Source: Fulvimarina sp040239565 (GTDB taxonomy: Bacteria > Pseudomonadota > Alphaproteobacteria > Rhizobiales > Rhizobiaceae). Taken from it: a stretch of 64,000 bases of DNA. Below are positions 19,044 to 27,439 of the stretch, piece by piece. How positions within the stretch are numbered: the stretch's first letter is position 1; each line of letters opens with the position of its first letter. The stretch is taken from contig NZ_JBEHWS010000011.1 of assembly GCF_040239565.1 (NCBI RefSeq), positions 62,001 to 126,000 of the forward strand. The letters run 5' to 3'. The position numbers and the translations under genes are program-made. The notes beneath the pieces are model-generated. The model saw nothing but the letters and a program-made list of their open reading frames with translations, did no database searches and was not told the DNA's origin.

Positions 19044-19839
19044 TGCCGAAGGCACGGCGAGCGAAGGGCGCATCTACCGTCTCGCGACGCGTGGGCTGAC
19101 GCCGAAGGCGGTCACCGCGATCTCGCTCCTTGGTCTCCTCGCCATCTGGTGGGTGAGCGCGATCCTCGCCGACAGCCGCGTGCTGCCGGCCCCGCCTGCC
19201 GTCTTCGAGGCATTCTGGCGCGATGCGGCGGCGGGCGAACTCTGGTTTCACCTCGCCATGACGCTGATGCGGGTCTTCTTCGCATTCGTCGCCGCCATGG
19301 TGATCGGCTCGGCTATCGGCATCGCGCTCGGTGTCAGCCGCGAGGCGAACCGCTTCTTCGACCCATGGCTGATCCTCTTCCTCAATATCCCGGCGCTCGT
19401 CGTGATCGTGCTCGCCTATATCTGGTTTGGCCTCAACGAGGTGGCGGCGATCGGCGCGATAGCGGTGAACAAGATCCCCAACGTCGTCGTCACCATGCGC
19501 GAAGGCGCCCGCGCCCTCGATCGCGATCTAACTGAGATGGCGACGGTCTATCGCTTCGGCGCCATGAAACGCCTGCGCCATGTCGTGCTGCCCCAGCTTC
19601 AGCCCTATTTCGCCGCCGCATCGCGCTCCGGTCTCGCGCTTATTTGGAAGATCGCCCTCGTCGTCGAACTCCTCGGCCGCTCCAACGGCGTCGGGTTTCA
19701 GATCAATCTCTACTTCCAGCTTTTCGACGTCGCCGGCATCCTCGCCTACACACTCGCCTTCGTCGCGGTGATGCTGCTGATCGAACTCTGGATCGTTCAG
19801 CCGCTGGAAGCCCACGCCACCCGGTGGCGAAAGACCTGA
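19033..19839 (+). CDS. NitT/TauT-type ABC transporter permease
   Basis: The 268-residue permease of the BPD_transp_1 family has about six membrane segments and an EAA-type coupling loop (MREGARALDRDLTEMATVYR). It overlaps the binding-protein gene by 11 bases. It forms a full importer with the adjacent binding protein and ATPase. Confidence 0.9.
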   Translation: MAIDAEGTASEGRIYRLATRGLTPKAVTAISLLGLLAIWWVSAILADSRVLPAPPAVFEAFWRDAAAGELWFHLAMTLMRVFFAFVAAMVIGSAIGIALGVSREANRFFDPWLILFLNIPALVVIVLAYIWFGLNEVAAIGAIAVNKIPNVVVTMREGARALDRDLTEMATVYRFGAMKRLRHVVLPQLQPYFAAASRSGLALIWKIALVVELLGRSNGVGFQINLYFQLFDVAGILAYTLAFVAVMLLIELWIVQPLEAHATRWRKT

Positions 19840-19840
19840 T

Positions 19841-20599
19841 TTGAAGCACGATCCCACTATCACAGACATCAATGAGACCGCCCGTCCCCTTGATGTCGCG
19901 ATTACAGGAAAGACCTTCCGTGGTGCTGACGGCGTGGCCGTTCATGCCATCGACAACATCGCCTTCGAGGCTCCGGCCGGCTCCTTTACGACGCTGATTG
20001 GCCCGTCCGGCTGCGGCAAGACGACGGCCCTTCGAATTATCCTCGGTCTCGACGCGGATTATCGTGGCACGGTCTCCCGCCCTGATCCGGGGGGGCGGAT
20101 CGCGGTCGTCTTTCAGGAGCCGCGCCTCCTGCCCTGGCGAACTGTGGAACAGAATGTGCGGCTAGCGCTCCCGGACGAACTGCGCGGTGATAATCTCGAC
20201 GAGCTGTTCGATATCGTCGGCCTCACCGAAATGCGGGGCCGGTTCCCGACCGAACTCTCGTTGGGTCTTGCCCGCCGCGTCGCTCTCGCCCGCGCCTTTG
20301 CGATCCGACCGAGCCTGCTTCTTCTTGACGAGCCCTTCGTCTCACTCGACGAGATGACAGCAACCCGTCTGCGCCATCTCCTCATCGAGGTCTGGTCGGC
20401 CCGGCGAACGACGGCGCTGATGGTGACCCATAATTTGCGGGAAGCCGTGCAACTGTCGGACCGGATCGTCTTCCTCACCGAACGCCCCTCGACGGTTCGT
20501 GGTGTTCACCAGATCGAACGGCCACGCGATGCGCGCGACGCTGACTGGCGCGAGGCCGAGGTCAAGCGTATCGACGAGCAATTTTCCGGCGTGCTCTGA
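19841..20599 (+). CDS. NitT/TauT-type ABC transporter ATPase, TTG start
   Basis: The 252-residue ATPase has Walker A GPSGCGKTT, Q-loop VVFQEPRLLPWRTVEQNV and Walker B LLLLDEPFVSLD. The signature loop is LSLGLARRVALARA rather than the usual LSGGxxQR, a noticeable deviation but with the leading Ser and the first Gly position changed in a way seen in some transporter subfamilies. The reading frame can begin only at a TTG at 19841, two bases after the permease stop; no in-frame ATG precedes Walker A. A terminator follows. Confidence 0.88.
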   Translation: MKHDPTITDINETARPLDVAITGKTFRGADGVAVHAIDNIAFEAPAGSFTTLIGPSGCGKTTALRIILGLDADYRGTVSRPDPGGRIAVVFQEPRLLPWRTVEQNVRLALPDELRGDNLDELFDIVGLTEMRGRFPTELSLGLARRVALARAFAIRPSLLLLDEPFVSLDEMTATRLRHLLIEVWSARRTTALMVTHNLREAVQLSDRIVFLTERPSTVRGVHQIERPRDARDADWREAEVKRIDEQFSGVL

Positions 20600-20632
20600 G
20601 ACAGCGCTCGCGAATTCATTCCATGTCGCAGC

Positions 20633-20659
20633 AAAAAGGGCCCGCGCGGGGCCCTTTTT
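20633..20659. terminator. Bidirectional terminator
   Basis: AAAAAGGGCCC at 20633-20643 pairs with GGGCCCTTTTT at 20649-20659 around a five-base loop. It gives a T5 tract in both directions, serving the ABC transporter on the plus strand and the DUF1236 gene on the minus strand. Confidence 0.93.
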
Positions 20660-20680
20660 CCAGATCACTCGATAAAATCC

Positions 20681-21007
20681 TCAATCGAGAATCTGCACGA
20701 TGTTGCGATTCTCATCGACCAGCACCGAATGGCCGTCGATCACCGTGTACTGGTAGGACGGAGGCGCGACGCCTTCGGGTAGTTCGTAGAGCGGAACAGG
20801 GTCCGGGAGGGCCGATCCGACGGTGACCGTCACGCCTTCCGGCGGGGCAATGGAAGCAACGCCCTGTTCGACAACATAAGTGCGGATTTCTTCGACACGC
20901 GGCTGTTCGACGACAGTGGTTTCCGTGACCGTTGTCGTAGTCGTCTGCGCCAATGCCGGTCCAGCCACGACGCCGGCGGCAAGCACTGCAACAATAAGAC
21001 GTTTCAT
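20681..21007 (-). CDS. DUF1236 domain exported protein
   Basis: The 108-residue product has a Sec signal peptide (MKRLIVAVLAAGVVAGPALA-Q) followed by a Thr/Val-rich linker. Its C-terminal segment, ending YQYTVIDGHSVLVDENRNIVQ, matches DUF1236, a domain common in exported proteins of Hyphomicrobiales and thought to lie in the periplasm. Function is unknown. The start at 21007 is set by the signal peptide; the longer frame adds a non-conserved 46-residue stretch. Confidence 0.85.
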   Translation of the reverse strand: MKRLIVAVLAAGVVAGPALAQTTTTTVTETTVVEQPRVEEIRTYVVEQGVASIAPPEGVTVTVGSALPDPVPLYELPEGVAPPSYQYTVIDGHSVLVDENRNIVQILD

Positions 21008-21226
21008 GGGATCAGCATCCTGTCTGTTTGCGATGAGACAAGAATACAGATCAGGTCGATCCGTTCCGGCGGCATGATCACGAAATGTCATTGAGTGATA
21101 TAGCGATGGCGAGTCGCACACCGCTCGAAAATTCGGAAATGACATGCGCCGAACTTTGGTGCGCCGGGGGTTCGCCGAAACGATCCTCGGCGTTAAAATG
21201 GCGATCGTGGTGGAGGAGGAATCACA

Positions 21227-22714
21227 ATGTCCGGATATGTACTTGCGATCGACCAGGGCACGACGTCGTCACGAGCGATCGTCTTCGACGACCAATTCCG
21301 GGTCGTCGGCGTCGGCCAGAAGGAATTCGCCCAGCATTTTCCGCGTTCCGGTTGGGTCGAGCACGACCCTGAAGACATCTGGAATTCCGTTCGCGACACG
21401 GTACGCAGCGCGCTGAGCGATGCCTCGCTTTCGGCGTCGGATATCGCCGCGATCGGGATCACCAACCAGCGCGAAACGGTGCTGATCTGGGATCGCACGA
21501 CCGGCAAGCCGATCCACAACGCCATCGTTTGGCAGGACCGCCGCACCGCCGATATCTGCCGAAAGCTCCACGATGAAGGGGCCGAAGCGTTGATCACGGA
21601 AAAGACCGGCCTCCTGATCGATCCCTATTTCTCCGGCACGAAGATCGCCTGGATGCTGGATCACGTGGAGGGCGCACGGGCCAAGGCAGAAGCCGGCGAT
21701 CTCGCCTTCGGAACGGTCGACACCTTCCTCCTCTGGCGCCTGACGGGCGGCAAAGTCCATGCGACCGACACGACGAATGCCTGCCGCACCCAACTCTTCG
21801 ACATCTCTGCAAATGCCTGGGACGAAGACCTCCTGAAACTGCTGCGCGTGCCGCGCGCGATCCTGCCCGAAGTGAAGGATTGCGACGCCGATTTCGGCGT
21901 GACCGACGCCTCGCTCTTCGGCGCGGGCATCCCGGTTCGCGGCATAGCCGGCGATCAGCACGCTGCAACGCTCGGCCAGGCCTGTTTCCAGCCTGGCATG
22001 CTGAAGAGCACCTATGGCACCGGCTGTTTCGCCGTTCTCAACACAGGGTCGGAGCGCGTACCCTCTTCGAGCCGGCTTCTGACAACCGTCGCCTATCGGC
22101 TCTCCGGCCAGACGACCTATGCTCTCGAAGGCTCGATCTTCGTAGCAGGCGCTGCCGTTCAGTGGCTCCGTGACGGTCTCGGCGTTGTCGATCGTGCCGA
22201 ACAGACCGGCTCCATGGCTGACGAGGCGGACGACACCCAGGATGTGATCATGGTGCCGGCCTTCACAGGCCTCGGCGCGCCGTGGTGGAACGCCGAAGCG
22301 CGCGGCGCGATCTACGGCCTGACCCGCAAGTCCGGCCCGAAGGAGATCGCGCGGGCAGCACTCGAAGCGACCTGCTTCCAGACAGCCGATCTGCTGCGCG
22401 CGATGAAGCAGGATTTTTCCGGTGCGGCAAACACGGTCCTGCGGGTCGATGGCGGCATGGTTGCCAGCGATTGGACCATGCAGCGTCTCGCCGATCTTCT
22501 TCACGCGCCTGTCGACCGGCCGGTGGTCCTCGAAACGACCGCTCTCGGGGCCGCCTGGATCGCCGGTCATGCCGCGGGCGTCTGGCCCGATCAGGCCGGT
22601 TTTGCCGAACGCTGGCGGTTGGAACGCCGGTTCGAGCCCAAGATGGCGGCTGTCGAGCGCGGCCGACGACTGGCCCTGTGGGAGAACGCAATCAAACGCA
22701 CTCTCGCCGCCTGA
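21227..22714 (+). CDS. glpK: Glycerol kinase
   Basis: The 495-residue FGGY-family kinase phosphorylates glycerol to glycerol 3-phosphate. It has the N-terminal phosphate-binding motif DQGTTSSRAIVFD, the substrate region FAQHFPRSGWVEHDPEDIW, the FGGY signature GIPVRGIAGDQHAA and the C-terminal ATPase motif LRVDGGMVASDWTMQ. A strong GGAGGAGGAA site precedes the start. It is monocistronic here; no glpD, glpF or glp transporter genes are next to it. Confidence 0.97.
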   Translation: MSGYVLAIDQGTTSSRAIVFDDQFRVVGVGQKEFAQHFPRSGWVEHDPEDIWNSVRDTVRSALSDASLSASDIAAIGITNQRETVLIWDRTTGKPIHNAIVWQDRRTADICRKLHDEGAEALITEKTGLLIDPYFSGTKIAWMLDHVEGARAKAEAGDLAFGTVDTFLLWRLTGGKVHATDTTNACRTQLFDISANAWDEDLLKLLRVPRAILPEVKDCDADFGVTDASLFGAGIPVRGIAGDQHAATLGQACFQPGMLKSTYGTGCFAVLNTGSERVPSSSRLLTTVAYRLSGQTTYALEGSIFVAGAAVQWLRDGLGVVDRAEQTGSMADEADDTQDVIMVPAFTGLGAPWWNAEARGAIYGLTRKSGPKEIARAALEATCFQTADLLRAMKQDFSGAANTVLRVDGGMVASDWTMQRLADLLHAPVDRPVVLETTALGAAWIAGHAAGVWPDQAGFAERWRLERRFEPKMAAVERGRRLALWENAIKRTLAA

Positions 22715-23038
22715 AGTCCATTGTCGCGGAATGGCCGCCGCAAGTTCGCCTGTTCATCTTTCGCAAAGGAAAACCGCAACGGCTGAGCCAATAGTCAGCA
22801 GAGGTAATGGATTCGTGTCGAAATACTCACTGACAGAATCAATCAGGCTGCCCTGTCAATCGCTTCTGAGGGTCAGCTAAATAACAATGACTCGCTTTTC
22901 TTCAATTTTTTGCGTTCATTAGCGCCTGGGTAACCGCGTCCAGCGAAATTGTCGGCGCGGCTGCCTTGACCGAGCGGTTGCGGTAAGCGGCGGCTGTTTC
23001 GGCTCGTCGTTCTGTTGTTTGAGTACGGTGGTATCAAC
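22715..23038. other. Intergenic stretch after glpK
   Basis: These 324 bases hold no supported gene. The composition is more AT-rich than the flanks around 22800-22920, and it presumably includes the promoter of the RMF-like gene. No clear intrinsic terminator for glpK is seen. Confidence 0.5.
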
Positions 23039-23290
23039 ATGCGCGACGAAATGCAGACATTGTCGTCCGAAGCGACGATCGAGCCGGCGCGTTCGACGCT
23101 GGCCCATGCGATCGAAATGGCGAAGGCCGAACGCGTTTTCCATCAAGCTGGCCGAACCGCATTCCGGGAAGGCCGCAACGAAGGTGCCTGCCCTTATCCG
23201 GGCTCCTCGGTGCGTGCCAAGCTCTGGCTGCTGGGCTTCAACGAAGCGCGCGATGCCGAAGAGCAGAAGCTCTCCAATCGCTGGCGCTGA
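23039..23290 (+). CDS. rmf: RMF-like ribosome modulation factor family protein
   Basis: The 83-residue protein contains a segment that aligns without gaps to E. coli RMF over the core GRTAFREGRNEGACPY (RMF: G..A...GR....CPY), followed by an R...WL.GF.EA element. RMF dimerises 70S ribosomes into inactive 100S particles in stationary phase. Here a 35-residue N-terminal extension precedes the core, making it longer than the 55-residue E. coli protein. Start at 23039 follows GGTGG. I base the call on this motif alignment only; the gene stands alone before the convergent xthA. Confidence 0.72.
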   Translation: MRDEMQTLSSEATIEPARSTLAHAIEMAKAERVFHQAGRTAFREGRNEGACPYPGSSVRAKLWLLGFNEARDAEEQKLSNRWR

Positions 23291-23299
23291 AGCCCCCGG

Positions 23300-24103
23300 T
23301 CACAGCGCGAAGCGTGCCGTCACCGGAACATGGTCGGAGGGACGCTCCCAGCCCCGGGCATCGGTGAGAACGCTCACATCGAAGAGTTTTTCGGCGAGGT
23401 CGGCCGAGCTCCAGACGTGATCGAGGCGCCGTCCGCGATTGGATGCCGCCCAGTCCTTTGCGCGGTAGCTCCACCAGGTGAAGAGCTTTTCCTCCATCGG
23501 AACGTGCTGGCGCATCAGGTCCGTCCAGCCACCCTCGGAAATCGCGGCGACAAGCCCCTCGGTCTCGACGGGGGTGTGCGAGACGATCTTCAGCATCTGC
23601 TTGTGAGACCAGACATCCATCTCGTAGGGCGCAATGTTGAGGTCACCGCATAGAAGCGCGGACACGCCTTCCTCGCCTTCGGCCCGCATCTTCCGCATTT
23701 CGTCGACGAATTGCAGCTTGTGCCGAAACTTCGGGTTGGCCTCCGGATCGGGTACGTCCCCGCCTGCCGGCACATAGAGATTGTGTACACGGATCTTCCG
23801 ATCTCCAACCGCCAGCTTGACGGAGAGATGGCGGGCATCGCCCACCTCGCAGAAATCCTGCCGCACGACGTCCTCGAACGGCAGTTTCGAGAGGACGGCG
23901 ACGCCGTGATAGCCCTTCTGACCGTGCAGCGCGACATGGTCGTAACCCAGCCCCTCGAAGGCCGAATGGGGGAACTGCTCGTTGGTGCACTTCGTCTCCT
24001 GCAGGCAGATGACGTCGGGCTGTTCCATCTTGAGGAACTGCACGACAATCTCGGCGCGGAGACGAACGGAGTTGATATTCCAGGTCGTAAGCGAAAAGGT
24101 CAT
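23300..24103 (-). CDS. xthA: Exodeoxyribonuclease III
   Basis: The 267-residue endonuclease/exonuclease/phosphatase-fold protein repairs abasic sites in DNA. It begins SLTTWNINSVRLR, has the catalytic Glu in CLQETKC and LYVPAGGD, the Asp-Asn pair in LLCGDLNIAP and the C-terminal GWERPSDHVPV with the catalytic His. Length matches the family. It converges with the RMF-like gene. Confidence 0.95.
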   Translation of the reverse strand: MTFSLTTWNINSVRLRAEIVVQFLKMEQPDVICLQETKCTNEQFPHSAFEGLGYDHVALHGQKGYHGVAVLSKLPFEDVVRQDFCEVGDARHLSVKLAVGDRKIRVHNLYVPAGGDVPDPEANPKFRHKLQFVDEMRKMRAEGEEGVSALLCGDLNIAPYEMDVWSHKQMLKIVSHTPVETEGLVAAISEGGWTDLMRQHVPMEEKLFTWWSYRAKDWAASNRGRRLDHVWSSADLAEKLFDVSVLTDARGWERPSDHVPVTARFAL

Positions 24104-24331
24104 GGAAAGCGGTTTCTTCTGAAAACGGAATCAGGCGGGCGGGCGTCACCCTTTTCGATTACCAGTCATGATCGCGATGGCAAGCGCGGAAATACGCGTA
24201 TGGGCCCACAGCCGTGAGAGGACCCAACTGGCGCTCCTTTCAAGAAGCAGCTTTCCCGAAAGTAACGGTTCTCTAACGGCCAGCGCCGATGATTTAAGCC
24301 GCCAGTTCCGCATCCAAGGTCCGCTCAGCCG

Positions 24332-26041
24332 ATGTCCGATATCACCAGCCAAACCGCACGGGTTACCGGTTTCCGGCTCGGCGTGGCCTCGCCGCCCCTG
24401 CTGCTGGGTCTCGCCACCATTCTGCTGTTCGCGCTGCTGACCTTCCCGATCACGGTGCCGATCGGACCGTTCTACTGGGACACGTTCATCTACTTCGATG
24501 CGGCGAACCGGCTTGCGAGCGGGCAGATGCCCTCGGTCGATTTCTTCGCCCCCGCCGGTCCCCTCGGTTACTGGCTGTTCGCTTCGCTCAACGAGATTTT
24601 CACCCAGGCCCAACCGGCGCTTCTCGCTCAGTACATGATCCTGGTGATCGCTGCGCCGCTGCTGGCGGCCGTGCTGATGGATGTCGATCGTCGATCTCGA
24701 ACAACCGCCCTCTCGCTGCTCCTGCCGTTTCTAATCTTCGTGGCGCTGCCTATCAACGCGACGGCCTATTCGTCCTATCCGGGGATCGACGGCTTTGGCT
24801 ATTACAACCGCCAGTGCATCCATCTTCTCTACGTCCTCACCGCCGCTCTTCTCTTCGCGACCAACCGGACCGTCCTTCTGACAGTGCTGATCGGCACGAT
24901 GACGGCCCTCTTTCTCACAAAGATCACCGGCTTCGTCTCGGGCGGCCTTCTTTGTGCGTTCGCCGTGCTTGCCGGCCGGGTGAGCGTCAAAGAGGGGTTC
25001 ATCGTCTTCGCGGGATTTGCCGCCATCCTGCTCGGTCTCGAAGCCGCAACGGGCGTGACCTCGGCCTATGTCGCCGACCTGATGACGCTCGCCATCATGA
25101 ACGACGGCGTTCTCCTCCAGCGTTTCCTTCAGGCCGGCTCGCTGCATTTCGGCATCTTTGCCTCGGCCGCGCTGCTTTGCCTTGCGCTTCTCTACGCCGA
25201 GCGGAATCAGCTCGCGACCTGCATCAAGACTTTTGCAACAGACAGGACCCTTTCCGGCGCCGCCTCGGTTTTCGATCGCGGCTCGATCTGGCTCGGCGTC
25301 GCGCTTTTCGCCGGCCTCTTCTTCGAGACACAGAATACGGGCAGCCAGCCTTTCGTCTTCGTCTGGCCTGTAGTGCTCATGATCCTTCTCAATATCGATC
25401 AGCTGGCCGGCAAGCTCCGCCTCGCCTGCCTGACGCTAGCCGCCGCAGCCACCCTTCCGAGCGCGGTTTCGACGATTCACCACGCCGCGCGGGCCGCTGT
25501 CGGACAGCTGCAATATGTGTCGATGGAGCTGCCTCATATGAAGACGCTCGACCAGGTGAGCCAGCGACCCGAAATCGTCGAGCGCTCGGCGATCGTTCTC
25601 GATCTCTACAAGCGTTTTCCGGAGACCTTTCAGGCTTTTGCGGATAAAGAAATCCTGCCGAGCTTCATCTTCTACACGGAGCAGGATACGCAGCTTACCT
25701 GGCTGCGCGCCGTCAGCGAGGGCGTTGAGGCCATCCAGGCCTACGAAGCTGAAAACGACGTGCGCTTCGAGACGATCTTCAGCCTCAATTTCACGAACCC
25801 GTTTCCCTATCTGATGGACCGCCGCGCTCCGAGGGGCGTACCCATCGGCGCCGATCCTTATCGTACGGTCCCGGAACCAAGCGAACAGGTCCTCGCAGAA
25901 CTGAACGCAACCGATCTTATCCTTTACCCGAAATGCCCTGTCACGAACGCGAACCAGGAGCTCTACCGCTTCTACGAACCGGCACTGAGCTCCCGTAAGA
26001 CCATAGAGCTGTCGCCCTGCTGGGACGGGCTCGTACGATAG
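24332..26041 (+). CDS. GT-C-like multispanning membrane protein
   Basis: The 569-residue protein has about ten or more membrane segments in its first 390 residues and a soluble C-terminal domain of about 180 residues. After the first helix it reads FYWDTFIYFDAANRLASGQ and then PAGPLGYWLF, the Asp-bearing loop and Pro-Gly pattern of GT-C glycosyltransferases of the ArnT/PMT type. By that resemblance it may transfer a sugar from a lipid carrier to an envelope component. No polysaccharide genes adjoin. Substrate unknown; it could also be a non-catalytic relative. Confidence 0.6.
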   Translation: MSDITSQTARVTGFRLGVASPPLLLGLATILLFALLTFPITVPIGPFYWDTFIYFDAANRLASGQMPSVDFFAPAGPLGYWLFASLNEIFTQAQPALLAQYMILVIAAPLLAAVLMDVDRRSRTTALSLLLPFLIFVALPINATAYSSYPGIDGFGYYNRQCIHLLYVLTAALLFATNRTVLLTVLIGTMTALFLTKITGFVSGGLLCAFAVLAGRVSVKEGFIVFAGFAAILLGLEAATGVTSAYVADLMTLAIMNDGVLLQRFLQAGSLHFGIFASAALLCLALLYAERNQLATCIKTFATDRTLSGAASVFDRGSIWLGVALFAGLFFETQNTGSQPFVFVWPVVLMILLNIDQLAGKLRLACLTLAAAATLPSAVSTIHHAARAAVGQLQYVSMELPHMKTLDQVSQRPEIVERSAIVLDLYKRFPETFQAFADKEILPSFIFYTEQDTQLTWLRAVSEGVEAIQAYEAENDVRFETIFSLNFTNPFPYLMDRRAPRGVPIGADPYRTVPEPSEQVLAELNATDLILYPKCPVTNANQELYRFYEPALSSRKTIELSPCWDGLVR

Positions 26042-26206
26042 GACCGCTAGATCGTCCCTTTTGAGAGCCGACACGGGTCGACTTTTGTGTGCCGGGGATC
26101 GTTCGAAGAACCCTTCGGACGGTTTGGCCTTGACCTTCCAGCGAGTGGAACTCCCACCTTTCGAAGATCGAACGGAGAGGGTTTCCATAGGAAGGACAAT
26201 CCAGCC

Positions 26207-26980
26207 ATGGACAGCATTTCGACGACGGAAAACGGAAAAAAGGCCGTCCTCTATCGGATGGTCATGGATAAACACCTCTGCCCCTTCGGCCTCAAATCGA
26301 AAGATCTACTCGAGCGCGAGGGATTCGACGTCGAGGATCATCATCTGACGACGCGCGCCGAAACCGACGCGTTTCAGGAAAAGATCGGGGTCGAAACGAC
26401 ACCGCAGACCTTCATCGGCGGCGAGCGCGTCGGCGGCTATACGGAACTGCGCGAGCATTTCGGCAAACGCGTCAAAGAGAACCAGCACACGACCTATCAG
26501 CCGGTCATCGCGATCTTCGCGGTCGCGTTCCTGATGGGACTCGCCGTTTCCTGGGCCGCCTACGACACCATCTTCACGTTGAGGGCGGTCGAATGGTTCT
26601 TCGCGATCTCGATGACCCTGCTCGGCATCCAGAAGCTGCAAGACGTCGAGAGCTTTTCGACGATGTTCCTCAACTACGATCTTCTGGCTCAACGCTGGGT
26701 GCCCTACGGCAAGCTCTATCCCTTCGGCGAAACCCTTGCCGGCATCTTGATGATCGCGGGTGCGCTTACCTGGATATCGGCGCCGATCGCACTCGTCATC
26801 GGCACCGTCGGGGCGATTTCAGTATTTTACGCCGTCTACGTCCAGAAGCGCGAGCTCAAATGCGCCTGCGTCGGCGGCGCGTCGAGCGTGCCTCTCGGCT
26901 TCATTTCGCTGACCGAAAATCTGGTCATGATCGGCATGGGCATCTGGATGCCTATCCGCATGTTGCTTTGGGGCGGCTGA
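26207..26980 (+). CDS. Glutaredoxin-MauE/DoxX-like membrane fusion
   Basis: The 257-residue protein joins a glutaredoxin domain (about 1-90) to a four-helix MauE-like membrane domain (about 100-257). The active site is CPFG with a single Cys at residue 25, so the domain is monothiol. The TTPQTFIGGERVGGY segment is the glutathione-binding part. The C-terminal domain ends with KCACVGGASSVPLG, giving two membrane-face cysteines. Such fusions may shuttle electrons or persulfide sulfur across the membrane, but this is inferred. The start at 26207 is the ATG after an AGGA-containing purine stretch. It sits beside the persulfide repressor and its operon on the opposite side from the operator. Confidence 0.82.
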   Translation: MDSISTTENGKKAVLYRMVMDKHLCPFGLKSKDLLEREGFDVEDHHLTTRAETDAFQEKIGVETTPQTFIGGERVGGYTELREHFGKRVKENQHTTYQPVIAIFAVAFLMGLAVSWAAYDTIFTLRAVEWFFAISMTLLGIQKLQDVESFSTMFLNYDLLAQRWVPYGKLYPFGETLAGILMIAGALTWISAPIALVIGTVGAISVFYAVYVQKRELKCACVGGASSVPLGFISLTENLVMIGMGIWMPIRMLLWGG

Positions 26981-27008
26981 TTGAGACGAAGCGGTAACCG
27001 CGAGCAGG

Positions 27009-27052
27009 AAAAAAGCGAGGACGCGTCGACGCGAATGCTCGCCCGCCTCGCT
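27009..27052 (-). terminator. Terminator of the ArsR-family repressor
   Basis: Directly after the repressor stop, AGCGAGG (27014-27020) pairs with CCTCGCT (27046-27052). On the minus strand the stem is followed by a run of six T (bases 27009-27014 are A). The loop is long and partly self-pairing. Confidence 0.7.
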
Positions 27053-27397
27053 TCAGCCGTTTCCTCTTTCGGATTTTGCCCGTCCGGGGCCGCAGAAGAT
27101 TTCATAGAGGCTTTCCATGATCGCCCGAATCTCACCGTCGGCGAGGCGGTAGTGGATCGTCTGACGGTCGCGCCGGGTTTCTACGGCTCCGCCGGCGCGC
27201 AATTTTGCGAGGTGTTGGGAGAGTGCCGACTGGCTGAGGCCAACGGCTTCAGCAAGCGCGCCGACTTGAAGCTCCCCTTCGGCGAGAAGGCACAGGATGC
27301 GCAGCCGAGCGGGATTGGCGATCAGCGAGAGGATCGCCGCCACTTCCTCTGAACGCTCTTCCAAAAATTCTATATTAGATATTGCTAATTTAGACAT
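27053..27397 (-). CDS. ArsR-family persulfide-responsive repressor (SqrR/BigR type)
   Basis: The 114-residue winged-helix repressor has the ArsR recognition helix LSQSALSQHLAKLRAGGAV. Its two cysteines, Cys36 (RILCLLAEGE) and Cys102 (LYEIFCGP), are 66 residues apart. The same spacing occurs in SqrR (Cys41/Cys107) and BigR (Cys42/Cys108), where the pair forms a tetrasulfide in the presence of persulfide and releases DNA. The divergent persulfide dioxygenase and rhodanese genes fit that role. The ATG start would place a 16-bp palindrome inside the first codons; an in-frame TTG at codon 12 would leave that palindrome free, so the start may be downstream. Confidence 0.85.
   Translation of the reverse strand: MSKLAISNIEFLEERSEEVAAILSLIANPARLRILCLLAEGELQVGALAEAVGLSQSALSQHLAKLRAGGAVETRRDRQTIHYRLADGEIRAIMESLYEIFCGPGRAKSERGNG
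27374..27389. promoter_or_regulatory. Candidate operator of the persulfide repressor
   Basis: ATTAG at 27374-27378 and CTAAT at 27385-27389 form a perfect inverted repeat around six bases within a strikingly AT-rich patch. It lies at the divergent promoter of the ArsR repressor and the persulfide dioxygenase. BigR-type repressors are known to bind AT-rich palindromes; binding here is inferred. Confidence 0.55.
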
Positions 27398-27439
27398 TAA
27401 TCATATATGGCGCTCAACCCTTTGGAAGACAATCGGACG

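Noticed and set aside
21269..22570. 433-residue minus-strand frame opposite glpK
   Set aside because: glpK shows all kinase motifs; the antisense frame shows none.
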